This document shows, piece after piece, positions 38,070 through 49,279 of a stretch of 64,000 nucleotides of DNA (its first letter is position 1; every line of letters starts with the position of its first letter). The stretch lies in the NCBI GenBank assembly GCA_963762605.1, contig CAVXLJ010000017.1, forward strand, positions 343,364 to 407,363. The letters are read 5' to 3'. The notes beneath the pieces were generated by a model. The model worked only from the letters and a program-made list of their open reading frames with translations, did no database searches and had not been told where the DNA came from. Origin of the DNA: CAVSRC01 sp963762605 (GTDB taxonomy: Bacteria; Pseudomonadota; Alphaproteobacteria; Rhizobiales; Kaistiaceae). Both the position numbers and the translations under genes were made by a program.

Positions 38070-39934
38070 TGCTCGAGCCCTTCGTGGATGCCGCCGAGAT
38101 AGGCTTCCTGGACGACCGGACTGGCCTTGATCTCCTCGGGCGTGCCTTCGGTCAGCACCTCCCCTTCCTGCAACACCGTGATCCGCTCGACCACCTCGAA
38201 CAGCGAGTCCATGTCGTGGTCGATGACGATCATGGCACGGCCCCGGGCGATCGATTTGAGCAGCGCGACCGTTTCGGCCCGCTCGCTCGGGCTCATGCCG
38301 GCAAGCGGCTCGTCGAGCAGCAGAAGGCTCGGCGAGGTGGCCAGCGCCAGGCCGATCTCGAGCCGCCGCTTCTCGCCATAGGCGAGCGCCGAGACCCGCA
38401 CGTCGGCGCGCCCGGTCAGGTGGATCAATTCGAGCGTGCGCTCGACCTGGTCGGTGAGGCCCGGCATCTTGGCCGGGTCGCGGAACAGGTCCAGCCGGAA
38501 CTTTCCGCGGAGCAGGGCGAGAACGGCGATGGTCAGGTTCTCGCGCACGGTGAGGCGCGTGAAGAGCTGGTTGACCTGATAGCTCTTGGTGAGCCCGAGC
38601 TGGCAGACGTCGCTCACGCTCGCGCCGGTGATGTCCTTGCCCTCGAAGACGATCTGGCCGGAGGTCGGCGGTATTTCACAGGTAAGCATCTTGAAAAAGG
38701 TGCTCTTGCCGGCGCCGTTCGGCCCGATGATGCCGCGGATCTCGCCGTGTTCGACGGTGAAGTCGATATCGCGGTTGGCCGACAGACCGCCGTACTGCTT
38801 CGTCAGGGCCTTCGCCTCGAGCATCGGGCCCTTGTAGTTGGTGGCGCGCCGGCTCGGCAGCATCGGCGCGTCTGCGCCGGCAGGGGTGTCGCTGGTGCTC
38901 GCCGCCGAGAGGCTGGCCGGCCGCGGCGCCGACTGTTGCTCCCCTTCGTCGTCCGCTTTGCTGCGGCGTGTCATCAGACTGACCAGATCAACGCCGCCGC
39001 CGATCAGACCGCGACGCAGGAAGACGACCAGCAGCACGAAGACGATGCCCAGCACCAGCTTCCAGCTGGCGCCGAGGTGCAGCGTGGTCTGCAGGAAGTC
39101 GCTGAGAAAGAGCCATACCGTGGCGCCGACCAGCGGCCCAAACAGCGTGCCGGTGCCGCCGATGGCGGTTTGCATCACAAGCTGTCCGGAGGTGTTGAAG
39201 GTGAACGCATCGGGCGGCATGAAGCCCTGCATCAGGCCAAGCAACCCTCCGGCGAAGCCGGCATAGGCCGCCGCAACGACGAAGGCGGTCAGCTTGTAGC
39301 TCTGGATATTGTGGCCGAGAGCGGCGGCGCGCAGCGGGTTGTCGCGAATCGCGCTGAGGATGATGCCGACCGGCGAGCGCACGATCCTGAGCGCGATCAC
39401 GATGCCGATGAAGAACCAGAAGGCCATATACCCGTAGAGCGCCCAGTCGCTGCTGAATTGCAGCGTGGTGAAGCCGAGATTGAGGGATGGCGTCGGCACA
39501 CCGGGTATGCCGTTCTCGCCGCCGGTGAAGGCCGAGAGCGGATTGAACTCGACGAAGTAGAACACTTCCGCGATCGCCACCGTGATCATGGCGAAGTAGA
39601 TGCCGGTGCGGCGGAGCGCGACCAGCCCGACGAGATAGCCGACGATCGCCGCCCCGATCATGCCGATGAACACGGCCACGGTGACATCGGGAAAGCCGCT
39701 GACGGCAAGCAGATAGGCAGCGATCATGCCGCCGGTGCCGAACAGCGCCGACTGGCCGAAGGAAAGCAGGCCGGTGAATCCGAACAGGATGTCGAAGCCG
39801 ATTCCGAACAGGCCCCAGATCAGGATGCGATCGATGGTCGTCGGCGCAAACCCGACATAGGGCAGCACGAAGGGTGCCGCGATCAGACCGGCGGCCGTGA
39901 ACGCCTCGATGACGAAGGGACGTTGATTGCGCAT
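38066..39934 (-). CDS. livM-livG: LivM permease fused to LivG ATPase
   Basis: A 622-residue single polypeptide. Residues about 1-340 are the LivM permease with GLLSFGQSALFGTGG and FNPLSAFTGGENGIPG. A charged, Ala/Pro-rich linker (about 342-388) leads to a complete LivG ATPase (about 389-622) with GPNGAGKST, ALAYGEKRRLEIGLAL and LLLLDEPLAGM. The frame is continuous with no internal stop or overlapping ATG/stop pair, so the fusion is genuine as read. It starts 13 bases after the livH stop. Fused permease-ATPase versions of LivM-LivG occur in other proteobacteria. Confidence 0.9.
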   Translation of the reverse strand: MRNQRPFVIEAFTAAGLIAAPFVLPYVGFAPTTIDRILIWGLFGIGFDILFGFTGLLSFGQSALFGTGGMIAAYLLAVSGFPDVTVAVFIGMIGAAIVGYLVGLVALRRTGIYFAMITVAIAEVFYFVEFNPLSAFTGGENGIPGVPTPSLNLGFTTLQFSSDWALYGYMAFWFFIGIVIALRIVRSPVGIILSAIRDNPLRAAALGHNIQSYKLTAFVVAAAYAGFAGGLLGLMQGFMPPDAFTFNTSGQLVMQTAIGGTGTLFGPLVGATVWLFLSDFLQTTLHLGASWKLVLGIVFVLLVVFLRRGLIGGGVDLVSLMTRRSKADDEGEQQSAPRPASLSAASTSDTPAGADAPMLPSRRATNYKGPMLEAKALTKQYGGLSANRDIDFTVEHGEIRGIIGPNGAGKSTFFKMLTCEIPPTSGQIVFEGKDITGASVSDVCQLGLTKSYQVNQLFTRLTVRENLTIAVLALLRGKFRLDLFRDPAKMPGLTDQVERTLELIHLTGRADVRVSALAYGEKRRLEIGLALATSPSLLLLDEPLAGMSPSERAETVALLKSIARGRAMIVIDHDMDSLFEVVERITVLQEGEVLTEGTPEEIKASPVVQEAYLGGIHEGLEQ

Positions 39935-39947
39935 CACGGGCCTGCGT

Positions 39948-40823
39948 TCATTCGCGCCCGGCCGTGCCGAGCAGGCCGTAGGGGCGCAGCACCAGCACCA
40001 GGGCCATGGCCGCGAACAGCATGACGTAGGCGTAGCCGGGATTGAACATCGAGGTGATGCTGATGATCTCGCCGGCAATCAGGCCGCCGAGCACCGCTCC
40101 GGGAAACGATCCGACGCCGCCGATGACGACGACGACGAAGGTCTGCACGAGGATCGCTTCGCCGACGTCGGGGGCGACCGAAACCACCGGGGCGTTGACG
40201 ATGCCGGCGAAGCCAGCCGCCATGGCGCCGATGCCGAAGACCAGCGAGAACACCTTATAGACGTCGATGCCGAGGGTGCCGACCGTGACGGAGTCCTCGA
40301 TGCCGGCGCGCACGATCAGGCCGATGCGCGTGCGGTAGAGCACGACGTAAAGCGCCACCAGCGCCACCGCCACGATGCCGAGCAGCGCCAGGCGGTAGGT
40401 CGGGTAGAACATGAAGCCGAGATTGTAGATGCCGACGAACGGCCACGGCGGCGGCACCGATTTCGACAGGCTGCCGAAGATGAAGCGCACGGCTTCGACG
40501 AAGACGATGCCAAGGCCGAAGGTGACCAGCAACTGGTCCTCGTGCGGCCGGTTGTAGAAGTGGCGGATGATCAGCCGCTCGGTCACCACGCCAACCAGCA
40601 TCCCGAACAGGGAGCCGGCGATGACGGCGACGATGAAGGAGCCGGTCAGGGAATAGGCGTACCAGCCGGCGTAGCCGCCGAGCATGAACATGGCGCCGTG
40701 CGCCAGATTGAGGACACCGAGCGTGCCGTAGATGATCGTCAGGCCAGACGAAATAAGCGCCAACAGCGCGCCGAGAACCAGCCCGTTGAAGCATTGCGAT
40801 ATGAAGTTGGCCCAATTGAGCAC
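39948..40823 (-). CDS. livH: Branched-chain-type ABC transporter permease LivH
   Basis: A 291-residue LivH permease starting with GTG at 40823 (VLNWANFISQCFNGLVLGALLA), with the family motif GVLNLAHGAMFMLGGY. An ATG at 40928 in the same frame would add 35 residues, but these would be encoded by a long hairpin (40884-40919) and by Gly/Thr-rich sequence without homology, so the GTG start giving the normal family length is preferred. Downstream partner of livK and upstream of the livM-livG fusion. Confidence 0.88.
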   Translation of the reverse strand: MLNWANFISQCFNGLVLGALLALISSGLTIIYGTLGVLNLAHGAMFMLGGYAGWYAYSLTGSFIVAVIAGSLFGMLVGVVTERLIIRHFYNRPHEDQLLVTFGLGIVFVEAVRFIFGSLSKSVPPPWPFVGIYNLGFMFYPTYRLALLGIVAVALVALYVVLYRTRIGLIVRAGIEDSVTVGTLGIDVYKVFSLVFGIGAMAAGFAGIVNAPVVSVAPDVGEAILVQTFVVVVIGGVGSFPGAVLGGLIAGEIISITSMFNPGYAYVMLFAAMALVLVLRPYGLLGTAGRE

Positions 40824-40883
40824 AGTATCGTCCGCGCTTGCCCCTGGAGTAGCTGTCGCCCCGCTGCCCGGCTGTGTAACGAG

Positions 40884-40919
40884 CCCCCACGCTCCCGCCA
40901 GGAAGCGAGAACGTGGGGG
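40884..40919. other. Stem-loop before livH
   Basis: Perfect 8-base-pair stem (40884-40891 with 40912-40919), extended inside by further pairing, between livK and livH on the minus-strand transcript. Confidence 0.65.
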
Positions 40920-40949
40920 TCGGGTCAAGCCCGGCTACAGGAAGCTATT

Positions 40950-40983
40950 ATGCCCCCTCCGCTGGCGTGAGCGAAGAGGGCAT
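40950..40983. other. Stem-loop just after livK
   Basis: Fourteen-base stem with two G-U pairs (40950-40963 with 40970-40983), eight bases beyond the livK stop. No T tract follows, so it probably protects the livK message and limits, but does not stop, transcription into livH. Confidence 0.7.
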
Positions 40984-40991
40984 CTTGTTCG

Positions 40992-42371
40992 TCAGGTGTA
41001 ATCGCCCAGCTTGCAGCCGAACGCGTCGGGCTTCTGCATCAACGGCTCGCCCGGCACCACCTCGAGAACTTCCCAGAAATCCTGGTCGTTCTTCATGTCG
41101 CCGGGCTTCTTGCCGCGGACGATGACGACCGGACGGACCAGCTGGTGATCCTCGGGACGGAAATGCACGTCACCGACCATGGACGGGAAGGTCTCGCCCT
41201 TCTCGTACTCCTTGATGACGTCCGGCGGATAGAACGTACCGGCTCCCGAGACCATGCGAGCCCAGATGGCGAACTGCATGTAGCCGTTCTCGGCGCCCCA
41301 CTCGGGATAGTAGCCGTACTTCTTGTTGAATTCCGCGACGAACATCTTGGCCAGCGGGTACTTGTCCTCCAGCGTCCACCAGAAGTCGGTCGCTGCGAGA
41401 ACGCCCTGGGTCAGTTCGGCGGTGGTTTCCTTGGCCAGGAATGGAATCTGATAGGGAATGACCAAGGTCATCGGCTGCGGGATCAGGCCGAACTGCTTGG
41501 CCTGCTGGGTCGACAACACCGCGTCGCGGCCCCAGTTCACGTTGATGATGAACTCGGCACCCGAATTGGCGATGTTGGTCAGGTACTGGCTGAAGTCCTG
41601 GGTGCCCAGCGGCGACACCTGGTTGGTCACCATCGTCCAGCCGCCGTTCGCGGTCAGATAGTCGTTCACCGACTTCGTCACCGTGTGCCCGTAGGTGTAG
41701 TCGGGCGTCATGAACGCGGCCTTGCGGTTCTTGCCGTACTGCTTGATGAGCTGCGGGCCGATGGCGTTGGCCGCCGTCTCGCCATAGAAGCACTGGCGGA
41801 AGCCATAGCGCGCGCAGTCCTTGCCGGTGGTGTCGTTGGACCCGGAAATCCCGACGAGATAGAGGATGTGCTCGCGCTGGGCGAACTTGTTCAGCGCAAC
41901 GGCGACCGCCGACGAGGTCGCACCGAACATCGCAACGACCTTGTCGTCGGCGATGAACTTCTGCTGCTCCTGCACGGCGTTGTCGGGCTTGGCGCCGGAA
42001 TCGGCGACGACCAGCTTCACTTCCTTGCCGAGCAGGCCCTTGCTGACTTTGGGGGCAATCTGCTTGATGAGGTCGTTGCCCTGGTTGATGTGCTCGATGG
42101 CAAGCTGAACGCCCTTGAGCTCATCTTCGCCCTGAACGGCATAGGCGCCGGTGCGCGGCACCGTCGCGCCGATGGTCACGGATGACCCGGACGAACCATC
42201 GGGCCACGTTCCGATGGCGGGTTGGTCCGCGGCCCAGGCGCCGCGCACGAAATTCAGCGGCCCAGCACCGCCGATGGCGAGAGCGCCGAGGCCTGCGGTA
42301 GTGGCGAGCGATCCTTTCAGGATGGCGCGCCGCGAATACGGCTGTATCAGCCGCGACTTGCGGTCTGTCAT
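40992..42371 (-). CDS. livK: ABC transporter substrate-binding protein (LivK/amide-urea type), Tat-exported
   Basis: A 459-residue periplasmic binding protein. The N-terminus has a twin-arginine signal (SRRAILKG at 13-20, hydrophobic stretch, AWA cleavage before ADQPA), so it is exported folded. The mature part has ATVPRTGAYAVQGEDELKG and MFGATSSAVAVALNKFA, the type I periplasmic-binding fold. A long FWWTLEDKYPLA region near residue 330 resembles amino-acid/amide binders. First gene of the operon, divergent from the XRE regulator. Substrate unknown. Confidence 0.9.
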   Translation of the reverse strand: MTDRKSRLIQPYSRRAILKGSLATTAGLGALAIGGAGPLNFVRGAWAADQPAIGTWPDGSSGSSVTIGATVPRTGAYAVQGEDELKGVQLAIEHINQGNDLIKQIAPKVSKGLLGKEVKLVVADSGAKPDNAVQEQQKFIADDKVVAMFGATSSAVAVALNKFAQREHILYLVGISGSNDTTGKDCARYGFRQCFYGETAANAIGPQLIKQYGKNRKAAFMTPDYTYGHTVTKSVNDYLTANGGWTMVTNQVSPLGTQDFSQYLTNIANSGAEFIINVNWGRDAVLSTQQAKQFGLIPQPMTLVIPYQIPFLAKETTAELTQGVLAATDFWWTLEDKYPLAKMFVAEFNKKYGYYPEWGAENGYMQFAIWARMVSGAGTFYPPDVIKEYEKGETFPSMVGDVHFRPEDHQLVRPVVIVRGKKPGDMKNDQDFWEVLEVVPGEPLMQKPDAFGCKLGDYT

Positions 42372-42533
42372 AAGCTCCTCCGGTCGTTTCCGTTTCGGTT
42401 GGGGCCGAGGATCGAACCTCGGGAGTCTTCTGTCCTTCCCCAGCGGGCACCCTAGCAGCGATTGTCAAGCGATCAATAAGCGATTGATTTTATTGTCGTT
42501 ATTTGTCAACTTATTGCACTGCTAACCGTAAGG

Positions 42534-42550
42534 TTGTAAAGAAATTACAA
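42534..42550. promoter_or_regulatory. Probable XRE-regulator operator
   Basis: Perfect palindrome TTGTAA-N5-TTACAA in an AT-rich stretch, ending 17 bases before the regulator's ATG. It could block the regulator's own promoter or ribosome-binding site, the common autoregulation of ScfR/RamB/PrpR-type proteins. Nearby at 42462-42490 the motif AAGCGAT is repeated, probably part of the livK promoter region. Confidence 0.55.
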
Positions 42551-42567
42551 CGAGGGAGGGGCGCGCC

Positions 42568-44139
42568 ATGGCCCGGGCGCCTGTCGGACACAGAATTCGC
42601 AAGCGACGTCAGGAACTTGGCAAGTCGCAGCAGGGGCTCGCCAGCCAGGTCGGCATATCGGCGAGCTACCTGAATCTCATCGAGCACAACAAGCGGCCGA
42701 TCGGCGGCGCGCTGCTGCACCGCATCGCTGACGCCGTCGGCCTCGACAGCCGTTCGCTGGCCGGCACCGAGGAGGCGCGACTCATTGCCGAACTGGGAGA
42801 AATCGCCGCCGACGCCGGCGGCATCGGCGTCGACCTCGACGCCGCCGATGCGGCCGAACTGGTCGCCCATAATCCGCGGGCGGCGCGCGCCATCCTCGGT
42901 CTCTACCGGATCTATCGCGAGGCGCGGCTGCGCTCCGATCTTCTCGGCGAGCGTCTCGGCGAGGACACGTTCCTTTTCGAGGTGAGCAACCAGATCCTGG
43001 CGCTGATCACCACCATCCGCTCCTACTCGGAAATCCTGCAGGACTATGGCGATCTGTCGGACGACGAGCGGATCGGCTTCGTCAACACGCTGGTCGCGGA
43101 AGCCGAAACGCTGGCGGCACGCGCCGGCGACATGTTCGACTTCCTCAGCGGCCGCGGCGCGCGGCGTCCACGTCCCGCCCCGCGCGAGGAGATCGAGGAC
43201 TTCATTTCCGACCACGCCAACCATTTTCCGCGCCTGGAAGAAGCGGCCGAGCGCACGCTGGCGAAGCTTGCCGGCGGACAATCAACGCTCGAATCGCTGC
43301 GCGACCTCCTGGAGCGCGACCTGCGCATTGCTGTCCGCTTCGTTCCGGCAGCCGAGGTAACGCCGGCCGGCGAACACCTCGACGGGGCGACATTCATGCT
43401 GTCCGACGAACTGGCGCGATCCAGCGTCCGCTTCCGTCTCGCCCGGCTGATCGGCGTGCAGACCTGTGGCGAACTGCTCGGCAAACTCGTCGCCGGCGCC
43501 GGGCTTGCCGCACCGGAGGCCGACAGTCGCCTGCACAAGGCGCTGGCCAGCTATTTCGCCGGTGCCGTGCTGATGCCCTACGGCCTGTTCCGCGACGCTA
43601 CCGACGAACTGCGCTTCGACGTCGTGCGAATCGGGCACCGCTTCGATGCGAGCTTCGAGCAGGTCTGCCACCGGCTGACCACGCTCAGCCGACCCGGCGC
43701 CGAGGGCGTGCCGCTGCATTTCCTGCGCACCGACATCGCCGGCAACATCTCCAAGCGCTTCTCCGCCTCGGGGCTGCGTCTGCCGCGCTATGGCGGCGCC
43801 TGTCCTCGCTGGATCGTCCACCACGCCTTCGCCTCGCCCGGGCGGGTGGTCAGCCAGGTCGGCCGGCTGCCGGACGGCGAGACCTTCCTGTGCGTGGCGC
43901 GCGCCGACGTCGCCGATCCCGGCGGTCGCGATACTGCCGGCCATCACGCCGTGATGATCGGCTGCGCCATCGAGCACGCGCATCGCTTCGTCTATGCCGA
44001 CGGGCTGGATCTGGCGGCGGCGCGCACCGTCGTTCCGATCGGCGTCACCTGCCGGCAATGCCCCCGCGAGGACTGCGTTCACCGGGCTTTCGACCGCGTG
44101 CCGCTGCCCGGCGGCATGGCGGCGGCGCCGGTGACATGA
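42568..44139 (+). CDS. XRE-family regulator of the ScfR/RamB short-chain-acyl type
   Basis: A 523-residue regulator. The N-terminal helix-turn-helix (8-62, IRKRRQELGKSQQGLASQVG) is followed by a long region with the domain found in short-chain fatty acyl and propionate/acetate regulators (FAGAVLMPYGLF, HRFDASFEQVCHRLTTL, PRYGGACPRW). A cysteine pair motif CRQCPREDC near 495-503 is also typical. Family members respond to acyl-CoA or organic acids and control acetate, propionate or ethylmalonyl-CoA pathways. The next genes encode a receiver and a symporter-type kinase, consistent with a short-chain-acid response. Confidence 0.85.
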   Translation: MARAPVGHRIRKRRQELGKSQQGLASQVGISASYLNLIEHNKRPIGGALLHRIADAVGLDSRSLAGTEEARLIAELGEIAADAGGIGVDLDAADAAELVAHNPRAARAILGLYRIYREARLRSDLLGERLGEDTFLFEVSNQILALITTIRSYSEILQDYGDLSDDERIGFVNTLVAEAETLAARAGDMFDFLSGRGARRPRPAPREEIEDFISDHANHFPRLEEAAERTLAKLAGGQSTLESLRDLLERDLRIAVRFVPAAEVTPAGEHLDGATFMLSDELARSSVRFRLARLIGVQTCGELLGKLVAGAGLAAPEADSRLHKALASYFAGAVLMPYGLFRDATDELRFDVVRIGHRFDASFEQVCHRLTTLSRPGAEGVPLHFLRTDIAGNISKRFSASGLRLPRYGGACPRWIVHHAFASPGRVVSQVGRLPDGETFLCVARADVADPGGRDTAGHHAVMIGCAIEHAHRFVYADGLDLAAARTVVPIGVTCRQCPREDCVHRAFDRVPLPGGMAAAPVT

Positions 44140-44223
44140 CTTGCGGACATCTATATGCTCCCGGCTCGAACAGGCCGGCAGCACGCGCTGGAGGAGTGGA
44201 CGAATCGACGGAGGGAGGGGGCG

Positions 44224-44613
44224 TTGGCCCAGTCGGTTCTGGTTGCCGAAGATGAACGCAATCTGGTTGAGGCACTGTCCTTCCTGATGCGGCGGGCAGG
44301 CTACGCGGTCAGCGTGGCCCATGACGGCCCGTCGACGGTCGACATGGCCCGGCGGATCAAGCCGGACCTTGTCCTGCTGGATATCATGCTGCCAGGCTTC
44401 GATGGCTTCGAGGTCGCGTCCGCCATCCGCCGCGAGGCCGGCGACAAGCCGCCGCGGATCATCATGCTGACCGCCAAGGGCCACGAGAAGGACCGCCGCA
44501 AGGCGGTGGGGCTCGGCGTCGACGATTATGTCACCAAGCCGTTCTCCAATCGCGACGTGATCGAACGGGTGCGCGCCCTGCTGGGACAGGAGAACGAGCC
44601 CCGTGAAGCGTGA
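44224..44613 (+). CDS. Stand-alone CheY-like response regulator
   Basis: A 129-residue receiver-only protein with acidic residues E9-D10-E11, phospho-acceptor D53, T83 and K105. A TTG at 44224 is preceded by a strong GGAGGG, and the resulting N-terminus (AQSVLVAEDERN) fits the receiver fold exactly; the ATG at 44155 would add 23 unstructured residues. With no output domain it must act through protein contacts. It overlaps the following small membrane protein gene by 11 bases and is the probable partner of the symporter kinase. Confidence 0.85.
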   Translation: MAQSVLVAEDERNLVEALSFLMRRAGYAVSVAHDGPSTVDMARRIKPDLVLLDIMLPGFDGFEVASAIRREAGDKPPRIIMLTAKGHEKDRRKAVGLGVDDYVTKPFSNRDVIERVRALLGQENEPREA

Positions 44614-44869
44614 TGCGACCCTGGTAAGGACCGGCGGGCGGCTGGCCGATCGTGCCTTCGTTCTGCCGGTTGCGACCTTCTTTCTGCTGACGCCGCCGAT
44701 CCTCGGCATCTTCAACGCGCCGGCGCTGGTCTTCGGCATACCGCTCCTGCATGTCTATTGCTTCGTGGTCTGGCTCGCCGCCATCGCCTGCGGCGGCTGG
44801 CTGGCGAGCCGCATGGTCGTCGACGGCGACGAGGCGGAGAGCGGGGCGGAGCCGGCCGAGCGGAGTTGA
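44603..44869 (+). CDS. Small membrane protein preceding the symporter kinase
   Basis: An 88-residue protein with two hydrophobic helices (about 18-36 and 42-68: LPVATFFLLTPPILGIF and PLLHVYCFVVWLAAIAC). Small two-helix proteins of this kind commonly precede sodium/solute symporter genes, as here with a 3-base gap, and may be accessory subunits of the symporter domain. No catalytic features. Confidence 0.8.
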   Translation: MKRDATLVRTGGRLADRAFVLPVATFFLLTPPILGIFNAPALVFGIPLLHVYCFVVWLAAIACGGWLASRMVVDGDEAESGAEPAERS

Positions 44870-44872
44870 GGC

Positions 44873-47639
<2,767 letters not shown>

Positions 47640-47642
47640 GCG

Positions 47643-48335
47643 ATGGCGATGACCCCTCCCCTCGCCGGCATCCGCGCCTGCGTCTTCGATGCCTATGGCA
47701 CGCTGTTCGACGTCGCGTCTGCCGTGAACGCCTGCCGCGACGAGATCGGGCCTGAGGCCGACCGGCTGAACGCGCTGTGGCGCGACAAGCAGCTTGCCTA
47801 TACGTGGCTGCGCGCGGCGCAGGGACGGCACGCCGATTTCTGGCAGGTGACCGGCGAGGCGCTCGACTTCAGCCTCGAGACGCTCGGCCTTGACCGGCCG
47901 GATCTCAGGGCGCGCCTGATGGACCTCTATCTCAGCCTCAAGCCGTTCCCGGAGGTGCCGGATGTGCTGGCGCGCCTGAAAGCGGCGGGGCTGAAGACGG
48001 CGATTCTTTCCAACGGCACGCCCGACATGCTGGCTGCACTGGTTACGGCGGCGAAGCTCGACACACTTTTCGACGAGATCCTGTCGGTGGAAGCGGTCGG
48101 CGTCTTCAAGCCGCACCCGAAGGTCTACCAGCTTGCCGTCGACCGGCTCAGCGTGCCGGCCGGGGCCATCGCCTTCCAGTCGTCCAATGCCTGGGACGTC
48201 CATGCCGCCGCCGCCTTCGGCATGAGGGTCGTCTGGTGCAACCGCTATGGCCAGCAGCGCGAGCGCCTGCCCGGCGCCCCCGCGGCGGAAGTGAAGACGC
48301 TGGCCGACCTGCCGGGACTGCTCGGGCTCGCGTGA
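47643..48335 (+). CDS. Haloacid dehalogenase, type II
   Basis: A 230-residue HAD-superfamily enzyme of the L-2-haloacid dehalogenase group. Nucleophile D16 and T20 are in FDAYGTLFD, R47 in the cap region, S123-N124 in ILSNG, K156 in KPHPKVY and D185 in FQSSNAWD. These are the residues that define type II dehalogenases, which hydrolyse L-2-haloacids such as chloroacetate or chloropropionate to hydroxyacids. Three bases after the kinase stop. Many family members are annotated from sequence only; a phosphatase activity remains possible. Confidence 0.87.
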   Translation: MAMTPPLAGIRACVFDAYGTLFDVASAVNACRDEIGPEADRLNALWRDKQLAYTWLRAAQGRHADFWQVTGEALDFSLETLGLDRPDLRARLMDLYLSLKPFPEVPDVLARLKAAGLKTAILSNGTPDMLAALVTAAKLDTLFDEILSVEAVGVFKPHPKVYQLAVDRLSVPAGAIAFQSSNAWDVHAAAAFGMRVVWCNRYGQQRERLPGAPAAEVKTLADLPGLLGLA

Positions 48336-48380
48336 CGGAGTTCGCGGTACCGCTGTGCCGCGTTTCTTTTCTTGTTATCC

Positions 48381-48466
48381 CTGCGCAGGGACCCCGTAAT
48401 CGCCGACGCTTGCGATTCAATCACATGTGCCGGCGACTACTGGGTGCCCGCTCAGGGGCGGGCACC
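48381..48466 (+). repeat. Dispersed repeat, copy A
   Basis: Shares with copy B at 49131-49219, in the same order and spacing, AATCGCCGAC, TCAATCACATG, TACTGG and a CCCGCTC/GGGGCGGGCAC palindrome. Identity is partial, so the copies are old. Confidence 0.7.
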
Positions 48467-49130
48467 ACAGGTGTTTGTCGCGAGGTCGAGCCACGCACTC
48501 CCTCCCTCCCCCGCGAAGCGCGGGGAGGGAGGCGAGGCCGAAGGCCGAGCCGGGTGGGGGTGCGTGCGAGGTCCGCTCGATTATCCCACGGCTCCGTCGG
48601 CTGGGGATAACAAACAAGTTGTCCCCCCACCCCGACCCCATGAGAGGATGCGCTCATCCGCTCCCGAAAGGGGTCCTGTGTCGACCGGAACTCATGGGGG
48701 GAGCGGAGCGGCGCCCCTGCTGGGGAGAGGTTTCCGACCTTTCCCCATCGGGGCCACCCCGGCGGGACCGTCGGCACTACGACCGGCCGCCCTCAGGGCC
48801 TGAACCCCGCGCAAATGCGGGGCGCAGAGCTCGCCGGGAGACGGAAGAAAAATCGCCGCGGCGGGCGCCTCAGCGAGCGCCCCCATGTTTCGCGGACTAC
48901 CGCACGGCGTTCGCCGGGCGCCCGCCACCCCCTCGTCATCGAGGGGCCGTTCTTTGAAATCCTCATGACCCGGCCAGATCGTGGCGCGGGAACGAGGTTC
49001 TGTGTCCCGGGCGCGGCGCGGCATGAAATGACGCGCTGCAGACCCGGGACCTACGCGCTGGCTGGGCCTCGGATCTGCGAAGCAGCGTTCCACGCTGCAT
49101 CGCGTCCGGGGAACGAAAAGCCTTGTCGTC

Positions 49131-49219
49131 CTCGCGAAAGCGAGGACCCAGCAATCGCCGACTCATCGGCTCAATCACATGCGCCTGCGCATACTGGAGG
49201 CCCGCTCGGGGGCGGGCAC
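49131..49219 (+). repeat. Dispersed repeat, copy B
   Basis: Second copy of the repeat described for 48381-48466, in the same orientation, just beyond the 3' end of prfC. It begins with an additional hairpin (CCTCGCGAAAGCGAGG, 49130-49145). Confidence 0.7.
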
Positions 49220-49279
49220 GAACGGGGGTGTGCGGTGAAGCGGTGCTCCACGCCTCTCCCGGTTACGACGCACCGCCGC

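Larger units (their letters stand above)
48336..49279. repeat. Gene-free repeat-rich region
   Basis: No convincing gene in about 940 bases. It holds a strong hairpin at 48501-48532 (14-bp stem with one bulge), stretches of C- and G-rich palindromic repeat (about 48615-48770), and two diverged copies of a dispersed repeat at 48381-48466 and 49131-49219. Short open frames here have no homology and their codon use follows the repeats. Confidence 0.75.

Noticed and set aside
40824..40928. ATG start of livH at 40928
   Set aside because: The extra 35 residues would be encoded by a stem-loop and lack homology; the GTG at 40823 gives the normal LivH length.
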